In this document: positions 24,870 through 33,836 of the stretch, one piece after another
Layout: the number at the start of each line of letters is the position of its first letter
Numbering within the stretch: position 1 is the stretch's first letter
Program-made: the position numbers and the translations under genes
Notes under the pieces: model-generated
Told to the model about the DNA's origin: nothing
The model's database searches: none
The model's input: the letters and a program-made list of their open reading frames with translations, nothing else
DNA from: Streptomyces parvus
GTDB lineage: Bacteria > Actinomycetota > Actinomycetes > Streptomycetales > Streptomycetaceae
Length of the DNA stretch: 64,000 bases
Direction: 5' to 3'
Assembly: GCF_014648875.1 (NCBI RefSeq)
Contig: NZ_BMRY01000006.1
Span: forward strand, 124,001 to 188,000

Positions 24870-25790
24870 TTACCAGCCGCGGTTGGCGTAGCGCTCGGAC
24901 TCGGGCAGGGTGTCGCAGTTGATTCCGACCATGGCCTCGCCCAGGTTGCGGGAGGCGTCCGCGATGACCTTCGGGTCGTCGTAGAAGGTGGTGGCCTTCA
25001 CGATGGCGGCGGCCCGCTTGGCCGGGTCGCCGGACTTGAAGATGCCGGAGCCGACGAAGACGCCCTCGGCTCCGAGCTGGCGCATCAGCGCGGCGTCGGC
25101 CGGGGTGGCCACACCACCGGCGGAGAACAGCACGACGGGCAGCTTGCCGAGCTCGGCGACCTCCTTGACCAGCTCGTAGGGGGCGCGGAGGTCCTTGGCG
25201 GCGGCGTACAGCTCGTTGTTGTCGAAGCCGCGCAGACGCGCGATCTCGTTCTTGATCTGGCGCAGGTGGCGGACGGCCTCGACGACGTTGCCGGTGCCGG
25301 CCTCGCCCTTCGAGCGGATCATGGCCGCGCCCTCGGCGATGCGGCGCAGGGCCTCGCCCAGGTTGGTGGCGCCGCAGACGAAGGGGGTGGTGAAGGCGAA
25401 CTTGTCGCTGTGGTTGACCTCGTCGGCCGGGGTGAGGACCTCGGACTCGTCGATGTAGTCGACGCCGAGGGACTGGAGGACCTGGGCCTCGACGAAGTGG
25501 CCGATGCGGGACTTGGCCATGACGGGGATGGAGACGGCCCCGATGATCTCCTCGATCATGTTGGGGTCGGACATCCGGGCCACGCCGCCGTCCTTGCGGA
25601 TGTCGGCGGGGACCCGCTCCAGGGCCATGACGGCCACGGCGCCCGCGTCCTCGGCGATCTTCGCCTGCTCGGCGTCGACGACGTCCATGATCACGCCGCC
25701 CTTGAGCTGCTCGGCCATGCCGCGCTTGACGCGGGCGGTGCCGGTGGCGGGGGACTCGGCGGACTGCGGGGTGCTGGGAAGCGTGGACAC
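24870..25790 (-). CDS. pdxS: Pyridoxal 5'-phosphate synthase lyase subunit PdxS
   Basis: The 306-aa synthase builds PLP from ribose 5-phosphate, glyceraldehyde 3-phosphate and PdxT-supplied ammonia. The family core is intact: KRGMAEQLKGGVIMDVV near residue 23, catalytic Lys in PVMAKSRIGH, second Lys in IRSKGEAGTGN, and GVFVGSGIFK. The N-terminal 20 residues are variable. The start is the GTG at 25790. With pdxT it forms the deoxyxylulose-5-phosphate-independent route; no pdxA/pdxJ genes are in view. Confidence 0.97.
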   Translation of the reverse strand: MSTLPSTPQSAESPATGTARVKRGMAEQLKGGVIMDVVDAEQAKIAEDAGAVAVMALERVPADIRKDGGVARMSDPNMIEEIIGAVSIPVMAKSRIGHFVEAQVLQSLGVDYIDESEVLTPADEVNHSDKFAFTTPFVCGATNLGEALRRIAEGAAMIRSKGEAGTGNVVEAVRHLRQIKNEIARLRGFDNNELYAAAKDLRAPYELVKEVAELGKLPVVLFSAGGVATPADAALMRQLGAEGVFVGSGIFKSGDPAKRAAAIVKATTFYDDPKVIADASRNLGEAMVGINCDTLPESERYANRGW

Positions 25791-25911
25791 GGGACCTCAC
25801 TCGGTGAAAGACGCTGGATACTGCATCGCCGAGCAAACGCTGTGGGAGCAGGCCACAGCAAGGGCCAATGAACAGGCCGTGGATCGTTTTGGCCTGGGAT
25901 CCGCCCGTATC

Positions 25912-26460
25912 TCAGGTACCCGGGCGGTCCGCGAGGGCCACCGGCGGGGCGTCGTCCATCTCGAAGGCGAGCGGGAACGGGGCGTGCCCGGCCAGCCGGA
26001 GGAGCCGGACGGTGCGGTGCCGGCGCAGGGCGCGGGCGGCGCGCACGGCATCGTTGTGGAAGCGGCGGGCCATGGGCACGCGGCGTACGGCGGCGGCCAG
26101 TTCGGTGGCCGCCTCGACACCACCGGGGATCTCCTTCACCGCGTCGACCTGGGCCGGTTCGCCGAAGACCGCGCGCAGCGCGGTGCTCAGTTCGCTCTCG
26201 GCGACCTCACGGTGGTCCTCCTCGGCCTGCCGGGCGGCGTGCGCGGCCTCGTACAGGACGATCGAGGCGGCCGGGTCCAGGACGCCGGAGGTGGCCAGCT
26301 CCTGGGTGACCGACGCACGGCGCAGCAGTTGCGCGTCGAGGGCGGCCCGGGCGGCGTCGATCCGGGAGTGCAGGCGGTCGAGCCGACCGGCGGTCCAGCT
26401 GAGGTACACGCCGATCGCGATGAGCGCGAGGACGATCCAGACGATGAGGGTTACGGTCAC
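25912..26460 (-). CDS. LemA-like single-pass membrane protein
   Basis: The 182-aa protein has one N-terminal membrane helix (residues about 2-22, VTLIVWIVLALIAIGVYL) and a helical soluble domain. The segment RIDAARAALDAQLLRRASV, the later RRFHNDAVRAARALRRHR, and a hydrophobic end FPLAFEMDD resemble the LemA family, whose cytoplasmic or external helical bundle follows a single anchor. The LemA assignment is by eye and moderate. The start is the GTG at 26460. It sits between pimA and pdxS as in other actinomycetes; function unknown. Confidence 0.7.
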   Translation of the reverse strand: MTVTLIVWIVLALIAIGVYLSWTAGRLDRLHSRIDAARAALDAQLLRRASVTQELATSGVLDPAASIVLYEAAHAARQAEEDHREVAESELSTALRAVFGEPAQVDAVKEIPGGVEAATELAAAVRRVPMARRFHNDAVRAARALRRHRTVRLLRLAGHAPFPLAFEMDDAPPVALADRPGT

Positions 26461-26576
26461 GGGCCCACACGCTACCGTCGTCGGCGGCCCCCGCTTCAAC
26501 AGGAGTCCACCGAGGCCGCGTACCGGGGGCCGGACCTCGACCGCCGGGAGCCCCGGCGCCCGCGAGAGCCCTGGGC

Positions 26577-27737
26577 TCAGTCCCGCGCGAGCCCGAACCG
26601 GGCCCGCAGCCCGGAGCGTTCGTCCGCCGCGACCGAGGCGGCCCCGTCGGTCACCGTCTCGTACACCGCGAGGATGTCGGCCCCCACCGTCGCCCAGTCG
26701 AAGCGCCGTACGTGGGCCTCGCCGCGCTCCCGCAGACCCTTGCGGCGCTCCGGGTCGCCCAGCAGCCGGATCGCGGCCTCGGCCAGCGCGTCGGCGTCCT
26801 CGTTGGCGAACAGGTCGCCCGCCGCCCCCTGGTCCAGCACCTGCGCGAAGGCGTCCAGGTCGCTCGCGAGGACCGGCGCACCGGCCGACAGCGCCTCGAC
26901 CAGGATGATGCCGAAGCTCTCGCCGCCGGTGTTCGGGGCCACGTACACATCGACGCTGCGCAGCAGCCGGGCCTTGTCCTCGTCGCTGACCATGCCGAGG
27001 AACTCGACGCGCTCGCGCAGCTCCTTCGGCAGCGTGGCCACCGCCTCCTCCTCGTCGCCGCGCCCGGCGACCAGCAGCCGGGCCTCGGGGCGGGCCGCGA
27101 GGATCGCGGGCAGCGCCTTCATCAGGACGGGCAGGCCCTTGCGGGGTTCGTCGATGCGGCCGATGAAGCCGAGCGTCTGGCCCTGCCACTCGGCCTTCGG
27201 CTCGGCCCGGGCGAAGAAGCCGACGTCGACGCCGTTGGGGATGACGACGGCGTCCCCGCCGAGGTGCTCGACCAGGGTGCGCCGGGCGTACTCGCTGACC
27301 GCGATCCGGGCGCTGATCTTCTCCAGCGCGGGCTGGAGGATCGGGTACGCGGCGATCATCGCCCGGGAGCGCGGGTTGGAGGTGTGGAAGGTGGCCACGA
27401 TCGGACCCTGCGCCGCCCAGCAGGCCAGCAGGCCCAGCGACGGGGAGGTGGGTTCGTGGATGTGGATCACGTCGAACGTGCCGTCGTGCAGCCAGCGCCG
27501 CACCCGGGCCGCCGACAGGAAGCCGAAGTTCAGCCGGGCGACGGAGCCGTTGTACGGGACCGGGACGGCCCGGCCCGCCGAGACGACGTAACGAGGCAGC
27601 GGGGTCTCGTCGTCGGCGGGGGCCAGCACGGAGACCTCGTGGCCGAGCCGGATCAGGTGCTCGGCGAGGTCCCGGATGTGGAACTGCACGCCGCCCGGTA
27701 CGTCCCAGGAGTACGGGCAGACGATGCCGATCTTCAC
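26577..27737 (-). CDS. pimA: GDP-mannose:phosphatidylinositol mannosyltransferase (PimA-type, GT4)
   Basis: The 386-aa GT-B glycosyltransferase of family 4 transfers the first mannose to phosphatidylinositol at the cytoplasmic face of the membrane. It begins MKIGIVCPYSWDVPGGVQFH with the glycine loop GGVQ, has HIHEPTSPSLG, a donor-site GFIGRIDEPRKGLPVL segment, and the EX7E-type region GGESFGIILVEALSAG. The start is GTG at 27737, overlapping the acyltransferase stop (GTGA). It is the last gene of a coupled three-gene operon for phosphatidylinositol mannosides. Confidence 0.93.
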   Translation of the reverse strand: MKIGIVCPYSWDVPGGVQFHIRDLAEHLIRLGHEVSVLAPADDETPLPRYVVSAGRAVPVPYNGSVARLNFGFLSAARVRRWLHDGTFDVIHIHEPTSPSLGLLACWAAQGPIVATFHTSNPRSRAMIAAYPILQPALEKISARIAVSEYARRTLVEHLGGDAVVIPNGVDVGFFARAEPKAEWQGQTLGFIGRIDEPRKGLPVLMKALPAILAARPEARLLVAGRGDEEEAVATLPKELRERVEFLGMVSDEDKARLLRSVDVYVAPNTGGESFGIILVEALSAGAPVLASDLDAFAQVLDQGAAGDLFANEDADALAEAAIRLLGDPERRKGLRERGEAHVRRFDWATVGADILAVYETVTDGAASVAADERSGLRARFGLARD

Positions 27738-28645
27738 GTGGGTTCCCCCCGGGGATCCAGGTCGTCCAGCCAGAGCCGCTGGAGCATGTGCCAGTCCTCC
27801 GGGTGCTCGGCGATCCCGCCGGCGAAGGCGTCGGCCAGTGCCTGCGTCATCGCGGAGGTCTTCTCGGTACGGGTGCCCTCCTCGGGCACCTCGACCGCCG
27901 GGTGGACGCGGGCGCCCATCACCGGCGTGCCGTCGTACCAGAGGGTGACCGGCAGCAGGAGCGCGCCCGTCTGCTGGGCGAGGAGCGCCGGGCCCGCGGG
28001 CATCCGGGCGGTGGCGCCGAAGAACGACACCTCGACGCCGGACGCGGACAGGTCCCGGTCCGCGACCAGGCAGACCAGGCCGCCCGCGCGCAGCCGCCGG
28101 GCCAGGGTCCCGAAGGCGGCCCCGCCGCTGTGCGGCAGGACCTCCATGCCGAGGCCCTCGCGGTAGGCGACGAACCGGTCGTAGAGCGTCGCGGGCTCCA
28201 GGCGTTCGGCGACGGTGGTGAAGGGGACCTTGAGGTGGGTGGTGACCCAGGCGCCCGCGTGGTCCCAGTTGCCCAGGTGGGGCAGGGCGAGGATCACGCC
28301 CTTGCCGGCGTCCAGTCCCTCGGTGAGCAGGTGGGCGTCCTTGACGTCGATGCCCTCCCTGATCCGCTCCGGGCTCCAGGTCGGCAGCCGGAAGGACTCC
28401 ATCCAGTAGCGCATGTAGGAGCGCATCCCGGCCCGCGACAGCTCGGCCAGCCGCCCCGGGCTCGCGTCGGGGACGACCCGCGCCAGATTGGACTCCAGGC
28501 GCAGCACGCTCTTGCCGCGACGCTTCCAGGCCTGGTCGGCGATGGTCCGGAAGAGGCGGGCGGCGGCGGGCTCGGGCAGCGTCTTGACCGCGCTCCAGCC
28601 CAGTCCGTACAGCCCGTCGGTGAGCCGGCCCTTGAGCGTGCTCAC
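27734..28645 (-). CDS. Phosphatidylinositol mannoside acyltransferase (LpxL/HtrB family)
   Basis: The 303-aa membrane-associated acyltransferase has the HX4(D/E) catalytic motif in LPHLGNWDHAG (about residue 125) and belongs to the lysophospholipid/lauroyl acyltransferase family. In mycobacteria the equivalent enzyme (PatA) acylates the mannose added by PimA; the flanking pgsA and pimA genes support the same role here. The start is GTG at 28645 in a GTGA overlap with pgsA. Confidence in the family is high; in the exact acyl acceptor, moderate. Confidence 0.9.
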   Translation of the reverse strand: MSTLKGRLTDGLYGLGWSAVKTLPEPAAARLFRTIADQAWKRRGKSVLRLESNLARVVPDASPGRLAELSRAGMRSYMRYWMESFRLPTWSPERIREGIDVKDAHLLTEGLDAGKGVILALPHLGNWDHAGAWVTTHLKVPFTTVAERLEPATLYDRFVAYREGLGMEVLPHSGGAAFGTLARRLRAGGLVCLVADRDLSASGVEVSFFGATARMPAGPALLAQQTGALLLPVTLWYDGTPVMGARVHPAVEVPEEGTRTEKTSAMTQALADAFAGGIAEHPEDWHMLQRLWLDDLDPRGEPT

Positions 28646-29349
28646 CGGTCGGCCTCGCTCCCCCGGCCGGCGGAGCCCGCGGAATCCGTGGCGGCCGGCC
28701 CCGTCGCGGCGGCCTCGGCGGCGTCCGCCTCCGCCGACTCGCGGCGTACGGTCACCACCCGCTGGATCAGCGTCACGAGGCTGCCGACGGCGACGATCCA
28801 CAGCGCGATCGGGAGCAGGACGTCGATGCCGGGCACGCCGAACTTGTGCAGTCCGGCGAGACCCGCGGCGACCAGCGAGATCACCAGGCGCTCGGCGCGC
28901 TCCACGAGGCCGTTGACCGCGACCGGCAGCCCGATCGACTCGCCGCGCGCCTTCGTGTACGAGACCACCTGACCACTGGCCAGGCAGAAGATCGCGACGG
29001 CGCAGAGGATGTTGTCGTCACCGCTGCCCGCGTACCAGAGGGCGAAGCCGGCGAAGATCGCCCCGTCGGCGACCCGGTCCAGTGTCGAGTCGAGGAACGC
29101 GCCCCACCGGCTGGAGATCCCGGCCTGCCGCGCCATGTTGCCGTCGACGAGGTCGGAGAAGACGAAGATCGTGATGACGATCGTGCCCCAGAAGAACTCC
29201 CCCATCGGGAAAAAGACCAGCGCACCTGCCATCACTCCGGCCGTGCCGATGAGAGTGACCGCGTCGGGGCTGACCCCGAGACGGAGCAGCAGAGCGGCGA
29301 ACGGTGTGAGGACACGCGTGAAGAATGCACGCGCGTACTTGTTCAGCAT
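28642..29349 (-). CDS. pgsA: CDP-alcohol phosphatidyltransferase (phosphatidylinositol phosphate synthase)
   Basis: The 235-aa membrane enzyme has the CDP-alcohol phosphotransferase signature DGxxARx8Gx3Dx3D complete (DLVDGNMARQ to FLDSTLDRVAD, about residues 65-95) and six hydrophobic segments. In actinobacteria this locus makes phosphatidylinositol phosphate from CDP-diacylglycerol and inositol phosphate, the precursor of PIMs. The start is ATG at 29349 (MLNKYARAFFTRVL), with GGGAAGG upstream; an upstream in-frame ATG would add 27 residues of no similarity. It is the first gene of the pgsA-acyltransferase-pimA operon. Confidence 0.93.
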   Translation of the reverse strand: MLNKYARAFFTRVLTPFAALLLRLGVSPDAVTLIGTAGVMAGALVFFPMGEFFWGTIVITIFVFSDLVDGNMARQAGISSRWGAFLDSTLDRVADGAIFAGFALWYAGSGDDNILCAVAIFCLASGQVVSYTKARGESIGLPVAVNGLVERAERLVISLVAAGLAGLHKFGVPGIDVLLPIALWIVAVGSLVTLIQRVVTVRRESAEADAAEAAATGPAATDSAGSAGRGSEADR

Positions 29350-29666
29350 GGCCTTCCCGAGGGCTCGGTTCGCCGGGCGGCCCCTTCGGCCACCGGCTGG
29401 CCCATCGTAGTCACGGCCGGTCCCTTCCACCGGACGGGTACCCGCCGCCGGGTGTCACCCGCCCCGGACCCCGCCGTGCCCGGGGCACGGTCCACGCGGG
29501 CGGCCGCCCGTGCGCGAGCTATGGACGAGGCCCCGCCGCGGTGCCAAGCTCGAAGGACCGCGGGCGTCGCCGAGACCGCCGCGGCGGCCTCCCCACCCCG
29601 TGACCACCGCTGCTCCGCGCGCGGTCGCCCTCCCCGCACCGCGCCGTCGACCGGGAGGCACGCACC
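29350..29666. other. Divergent intergenic region (pgsA / EF-G-like gene)
   Basis: The 317 bp hold the promoters of two divergent units. An inverted repeat CCGTGCC-3-GGCACGG lies at 29474-29490 and a 12-bp palindrome centred on GGCGGCCGCC at 29498-29509. No clear -10/-35 pair and no convincing small gene were seen. Confidence 0.5.
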
Positions 29667-31892
29667 ATGGGCGACAAGGCACACGCACACCCCGGAGCCG
29701 CCGGAGGAGTACCGGCGGCCGGCCATCCCTCCGCCGTACGGAACGTGGTGCTGGTCGGCCCCAGCGGATCGGGCAAGACCACCCTGGTCGAGGCCCTGGC
29801 CCTGACGGCGGGGGCCCTGAACCGGGCCGGCCGGGTCGAGGACGGCGCGACCGTCTCCGACTACGACGAGATCGAGCAGCGCCGACGGCGTTCCGTACAG
29901 CTCTCGCTGGTCCCGGTGGCCTGGGACGGGTGCAAGATCAATCTGCTGGACACCCCCGGCTACGCGGACTTCGTCGGGGAGCTGCGGGCCGGTCTGCGCG
30001 CGGCGGACGCGGCCCTCTTCGTCGTCTCGGCGGCCCAGGAGGCCCAGTCGGTGGCGGCGACCACCCGGGCCGCCTGGGAGGACTGCGCGCTCGTCGGCAT
30101 GCCGCGCGCGATCGTCGTCACGCATCTGGACACAGCACGCACCTCCTTCGACGACATGACCCGGATCTGCGCCGAGAACTTCGGGGGCGACGACCCCGAC
30201 GCCGTACTGCCGCTGTACCTGCCCGTACTGGGTCCCGAGGGAGCCGACGGGCACGCCCCGCTGACCGGGCTCACCGGGCTGCTGAGCCGGCGGATCCTCG
30301 ACCACTCCTCGGGCGAACGCACCGAGCTGCCGCCGGCGCCCGAGCAGGAGGAACCGCTGCGGGCGGCCCGGAACAGGCTGATCGAGGGGATCATCGCCGA
30401 GAGCGAGGACGAGTCCCTGATGGACCGCTACCTCGGTGGGGAGGACATCGACGTCGCGACCCTGATCGCCGATCTGGAACGGGCCGTCGCCCGGGGCTCC
30501 TTCCACCCCGTCCTCACGGCGGCCCCGGCGGCCGAGGGCGCCCGCCAGGGCATCGGCACGGTCGAACTGCTGGAGCTGATCACCCGCGGCTTCCCGACCC
30601 CGCTGGAGCGCACCCCGCCCGTCGTCACCACCCCCTCGGGCAAGCCCCGGCCCGCGCCGGTCTGCGACCCGGACGGCCCGCTGGTCGCCGAGGTCGTGAA
30701 GACGTCCTCCGACCCGTACGTGGGCCGCGTCTCGCTGGTCCGCGTCTTCTCCGGCACCCTGCGCCCCGACGACTCCGTACACCTGTGCGGCCACGGCCTG
30801 GACGCCACGGGGCACGCCCCGCGCCCCTGTCACGAGGCGGAACTCCGCGTCGGGGCGCTGACCTCTCCGTTCGGCCGCCGGCAGAACGCGCTGGACCGGT
30901 GCGTCGCGGGCGATCTGGCGTGCGTGGCCCGGCTCGGCGAGGCGGAGACCGGAGACACGCTCTCCCCGGCCGGCGACCCGGTCCTGATCGAGCCCTGGTC
31001 GACGCCGGACCCGCTGCTTCCGCTGGCCGTACGGGCCCACGGCAAGGCGGACGAGGACAAACTGTCGCAGGGCCTGGCCCGGCTGGTCGCCGAGGACCCC
31101 ACCCTGCGCCTCGAACGGAACCCGGACACCGGACAGGTCGTCCTGTGGTGCCTGGGCGAGGCCCACCAGGAAGTGGCCCTGGATCGGCTGCGCAGCCGGT
31201 ACGGCGTCCAGGTCGACGCGGAACCGCACCGGGTGCCGCTGCGCGAGACGTTCGCCGGGCGGGCCGCCGGGCGCGGACGGCACGTCAAACAGTCCGGCGG
31301 GCACGGCCAGTTCGCGATCTGCGAGATCGAGGTGGAGCCGCTGCCGCCGGGCTCCGGGATCGAGTTCGTCGACAAGGTCGTCGGCGGTGCGGTGCCGCGC
31401 CAGTTCATCCCCTCGGTGGAGAAGGGCATCCGGGCCCAGGCCGCCAAGGGGCTGTCCGCCGGGCACCCGCTGGTCGACGTACGGGTCACCCTGCTGGACG
31501 GGAAGGCGCACTCGGTGGACTCCTCGGACGCCGCGTTCCAGACCGCCGGGGCGCTGGCGCTGCGCGAGGCCGCGGCCGAATCCCGCATCCGGCTCCTGGA
31601 GCCGGTGTGCGAGGTGAGCGTCCTGATCCCCGACGACTACGTGGGCCCGGTGATGAGCGACCTGTCGGGGCGGCGCGGCCGGGTCGTGGGCACCGAGCAG
31701 GGCGCGGGCGGGCGCACCCTCGTACGGGCGGAGGTGCCGGAGATCGAGGTCGGCCGGTACGCGGTGGACCTGCGCCCCCTGTCGCACGGCACCGGCCGCT
31801 TCGACCGCGTGTACGCCCGGCACGAGCCGATGCCGCCGCAGATCGCCGACCGGGTCCGCGCGGAGGGGGCGGACGGGTCCCCCGGCGCGTGA
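29667..31892 (+). CDS. Elongation factor G-like protein (EF-G2)
   Basis: The 741-aa translational GTPase has the full domain I-V order of EF-G. Its P-loop is GPSGSGKTT (about residue 31) instead of the AHIDAGKTT-type of true EF-G; G3 is DTPGYADF; the NKxD region is replaced by THLD. These departures mark the actinobacterial EF-G2 paralogue group, whose ribosomal role is unsettled (M. smegmatis EF-G2 is reported as lacking ribosome-dependent GTPase activity). The ATG at 29667 follows GGGAGG. It is not linked to rpsL/rpsG/tuf, which also argues it is not the housekeeping factor. Confidence 0.92.
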   Translation: MGDKAHAHPGAAGGVPAAGHPSAVRNVVLVGPSGSGKTTLVEALALTAGALNRAGRVEDGATVSDYDEIEQRRRRSVQLSLVPVAWDGCKINLLDTPGYADFVGELRAGLRAADAALFVVSAAQEAQSVAATTRAAWEDCALVGMPRAIVVTHLDTARTSFDDMTRICAENFGGDDPDAVLPLYLPVLGPEGADGHAPLTGLTGLLSRRILDHSSGERTELPPAPEQEEPLRAARNRLIEGIIAESEDESLMDRYLGGEDIDVATLIADLERAVARGSFHPVLTAAPAAEGARQGIGTVELLELITRGFPTPLERTPPVVTTPSGKPRPAPVCDPDGPLVAEVVKTSSDPYVGRVSLVRVFSGTLRPDDSVHLCGHGLDATGHAPRPCHEAELRVGALTSPFGRRQNALDRCVAGDLACVARLGEAETGDTLSPAGDPVLIEPWSTPDPLLPLAVRAHGKADEDKLSQGLARLVAEDPTLRLERNPDTGQVVLWCLGEAHQEVALDRLRSRYGVQVDAEPHRVPLRETFAGRAAGRGRHVKQSGGHGQFAICEIEVEPLPPGSGIEFVDKVVGGAVPRQFIPSVEKGIRAQAAKGLSAGHPLVDVRVTLLDGKAHSVDSSDAAFQTAGALALREAAAESRIRLLEPVCEVSVLIPDDYVGPVMSDLSGRRGRVVGTEQGAGGRTLVRAEVPEIEVGRYAVDLRPLSHGTGRFDRVYARHEPMPPQIADRVRAEGADGSPGA

Positions 31893-31958
31893 CCGGCGAC
31901 CCGCTCGGCGACGGCCGCCCCGGCGTCGACCGTCGGGGCCCCCGGCGCGTGACCGGCG
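31879..31958. repeat. 20-bp direct repeat, first copy spanning the EF-G-like stop codon
   Basis: Identical 20-bp blocks (CCCCCGGCGCGTGACCGGCG) lie at 31879-31898 and 31939-31958, exactly 60 bp apart. The first contains the final codons and TGA of the EF-G-like gene. It looks like a local duplication. Confidence 0.8.
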
Positions 31959-32106
31959 CACTGTCGCACACACCGTCCGCGTCCACGCCGGTGGCCGCCG
32001 GTGCGGTGATCCGGACGATACGCTGTGGTCGCAGCTCAGAAGGTATGCCGCGTACGGTAGTTGGGCACACCGCAGGAGCAGACGTGCGGCGAGTGGGGGC
32101 GACAAG

Positions 32107-33777
32107 GTGGCCAACGACGGATTCGACTTCTCACCCGGGGCCCAGATCCCGATCCAGGGCGCGGGCAGTCAGACCGTGGCGACCAATGCCCTGGCCTCGG
32201 CGGCCTATCGGGACAGTCCGGTGGAGACGATCCTCGACGCCAACAGCGAGTGGCACAAATCGGAAGTGAAGCCGGGCTCCTCCAAACTCTTCAAGTCCGA
32301 CTACTTCAAGCCGAATCTCGGAGAGGCGTTCGCGCGCGCCGTACAGGAGCGGATGCTCGGCGGCGCCCGCAAGGCGCTCATCCAGTCCTTCGGGACGGAC
32401 CCGCAGACCGTGGTGGAGCACTGCCTGTCGGCGAACAACCTGCGCAAGGCCCGCGACACCCGGCTCACCCTGGTGACCGTGGTGTTCGGCGTGCTGTTCC
32501 TGCCCGGCATGCTGGCCTGGGTGATCGCCTTCCGGATCCGGGACGCGCTCAACAAGTCCAAGGACACGGCGTTCAAGGCCGTCGGCACGGTCCTGCTGGC
32601 CGCCTTCGGGGTCGGGGCGCTGATCCTGGTGGTGAAGCTGCCGCTGGACGGCTTCTGGGCCCTCTACTTCCGGGGCGCCGTCATCGCCCCGGTGATCGGC
32701 TGGCTGCTCGCCAAACGGATCGCGGAGACCTCGGCCAAGGACCTGCGGGCCCGCTGGGAAGGCCTTCTCTCCGGCACCGGGGTGATCGCGAAGATCCCCG
32801 AGGCGGTGCCGAAGAACCCCAACGAGACCGCGCGCGAGGCCCTGCGCCAGGGCCTGGAGAAGCTGTCGGCCGAGCAGCAGTCGAACGCCGTCTTCTACGC
32901 AGGACCCAAGGGCGTCCTCGGGATGGGAACCCGTTGGGGCAGCTGGCAGCTGGCCGAGGAGCTGATCACCAAGGACCCGACGAAGGAGATCCACCAGTTC
33001 CGCAGCTGGGACCTGGTCCGGATCATCCACGACCAGCTGGCGATGCTGGAGCGCGGACCGCTGAACACCGGCGGCTTCCCGAAGCCGTCCGTGAAGCACT
33101 GGATCGTCTCGCCCATCGGGGAGAACGCCGACGCCGTCACCCGCCCCGAGGGCGAGGACGTCGCCACCTTCCAGGTGAAGCCCCACGAGATACAGCGGAT
33201 CTGCAACCACCAGCAGTTCGGCAGCGGCGACCGGCACTACCTGGGCGTCCAGTTCACCCTGTGGGACGGTCAGCTGGTGATCACCATGATGATCACCGTC
33301 ACCGTGCTCCACGAGACGCTGCGCATCGAGGTCACCGGCCACGCGCTCGGCCCGGTGCACGGTCTGTTCCTCACCAAGCCGGCGGCGAAGACGAAGACGG
33401 TCAACAAGACCGTCCGGTTCTGGGAGACCCGGGACGTCCAACTGGCGCTGGTGGACGCCAAGGAGGTCGTCCGGCTCGCCCTGCGGGCCCCCCTCACCTG
33501 GTATCCGCCGCTGCTGGACTACCTGGGCGGAAAGATCGTGCTGCCCGAGCCGTTCGGACTGCGGCACGCCTGGGCGGCCAAGCCCTGGAACCACCGCTTC
33601 ATGGCGGACGACGCGATGCGAGCCGCCACCCCGGTGCTGCGGGCGGTCCACTCGGCGGCGATGCGCGTTCTTGAGGAGAACGGCGTCGACACCGAGCGCT
33701 TCGACAGCCGCTCGATGATACTGAGCGGCCTCGTCCAGGACCCGGCCCCGCGCAAGGCCGACGTCTACGACGCGTAG
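32107..33777 (+). CDS. Conserved unknown protein with two or three membrane helices
   Basis: I do not recognise this 556-aa protein. Residues 1-115 are hydrophilic. Hydrophobic segments lie near 122-143 (LVTVVFGVLFLPGMLAWVIAF), 157-178, and about 185-200. A large hydrophilic domain follows (205-556) with several Trp/His-rich motifs (HQFRSWDLVRIIHDQL, RICNHQQFGSG) and one further hydrophobic stretch near 395 (GQLVITMMITVTVLHETL). No nucleotide-binding or catalytic motif is obvious. The start is GTG at 32107. It appears monocistronic, and its TAG stop is the first base triplet of a 62-bp palindrome. Confidence 0.85.
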   Translation: MANDGFDFSPGAQIPIQGAGSQTVATNALASAAYRDSPVETILDANSEWHKSEVKPGSSKLFKSDYFKPNLGEAFARAVQERMLGGARKALIQSFGTDPQTVVEHCLSANNLRKARDTRLTLVTVVFGVLFLPGMLAWVIAFRIRDALNKSKDTAFKAVGTVLLAAFGVGALILVVKLPLDGFWALYFRGAVIAPVIGWLLAKRIAETSAKDLRARWEGLLSGTGVIAKIPEAVPKNPNETAREALRQGLEKLSAEQQSNAVFYAGPKGVLGMGTRWGSWQLAEELITKDPTKEIHQFRSWDLVRIIHDQLAMLERGPLNTGGFPKPSVKHWIVSPIGENADAVTRPEGEDVATFQVKPHEIQRICNHQQFGSGDRHYLGVQFTLWDGQLVITMMITVTVLHETLRIEVTGHALGPVHGLFLTKPAAKTKTVNKTVRFWETRDVQLALVDAKEVVRLALRAPLTWYPPLLDYLGGKIVLPEPFGLRHAWAAKPWNHRFMADDAMRAATPVLRAVHSAAMRVLEENGVDTERFDSRSMILSGLVQDPAPRKADVYDA

Positions 33778-33836
33778 GTACGTCGAACGCGGAGGGCCCC
33801 CGCCGTGGCGGGGGCCCTCCGCGTTCGACGTACCTA
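33775..33836. terminator. Bidirectional terminator: 62-bp palindrome containing both stop codons
   Basis: The 30-bp arms 33775-33804 and 33807-33836 are perfectly complementary with a GT spacer. The left arm begins with the TAG stop of the 556-aa gene, and the right arm ends with the TAG stop (minus strand) of the HIT gene. It is a shared terminator for convergent genes. Confidence 0.92.

Noticed and set aside
29343..32114. 923-aa minus-strand frame opposite the EF-G-like gene, and the overlapping plus-strand frame 29510-32269
   Set aside because: Arg/Pro/Gly-rich shadows with no ribosome site or motif; the EF-G-like product explains the region.
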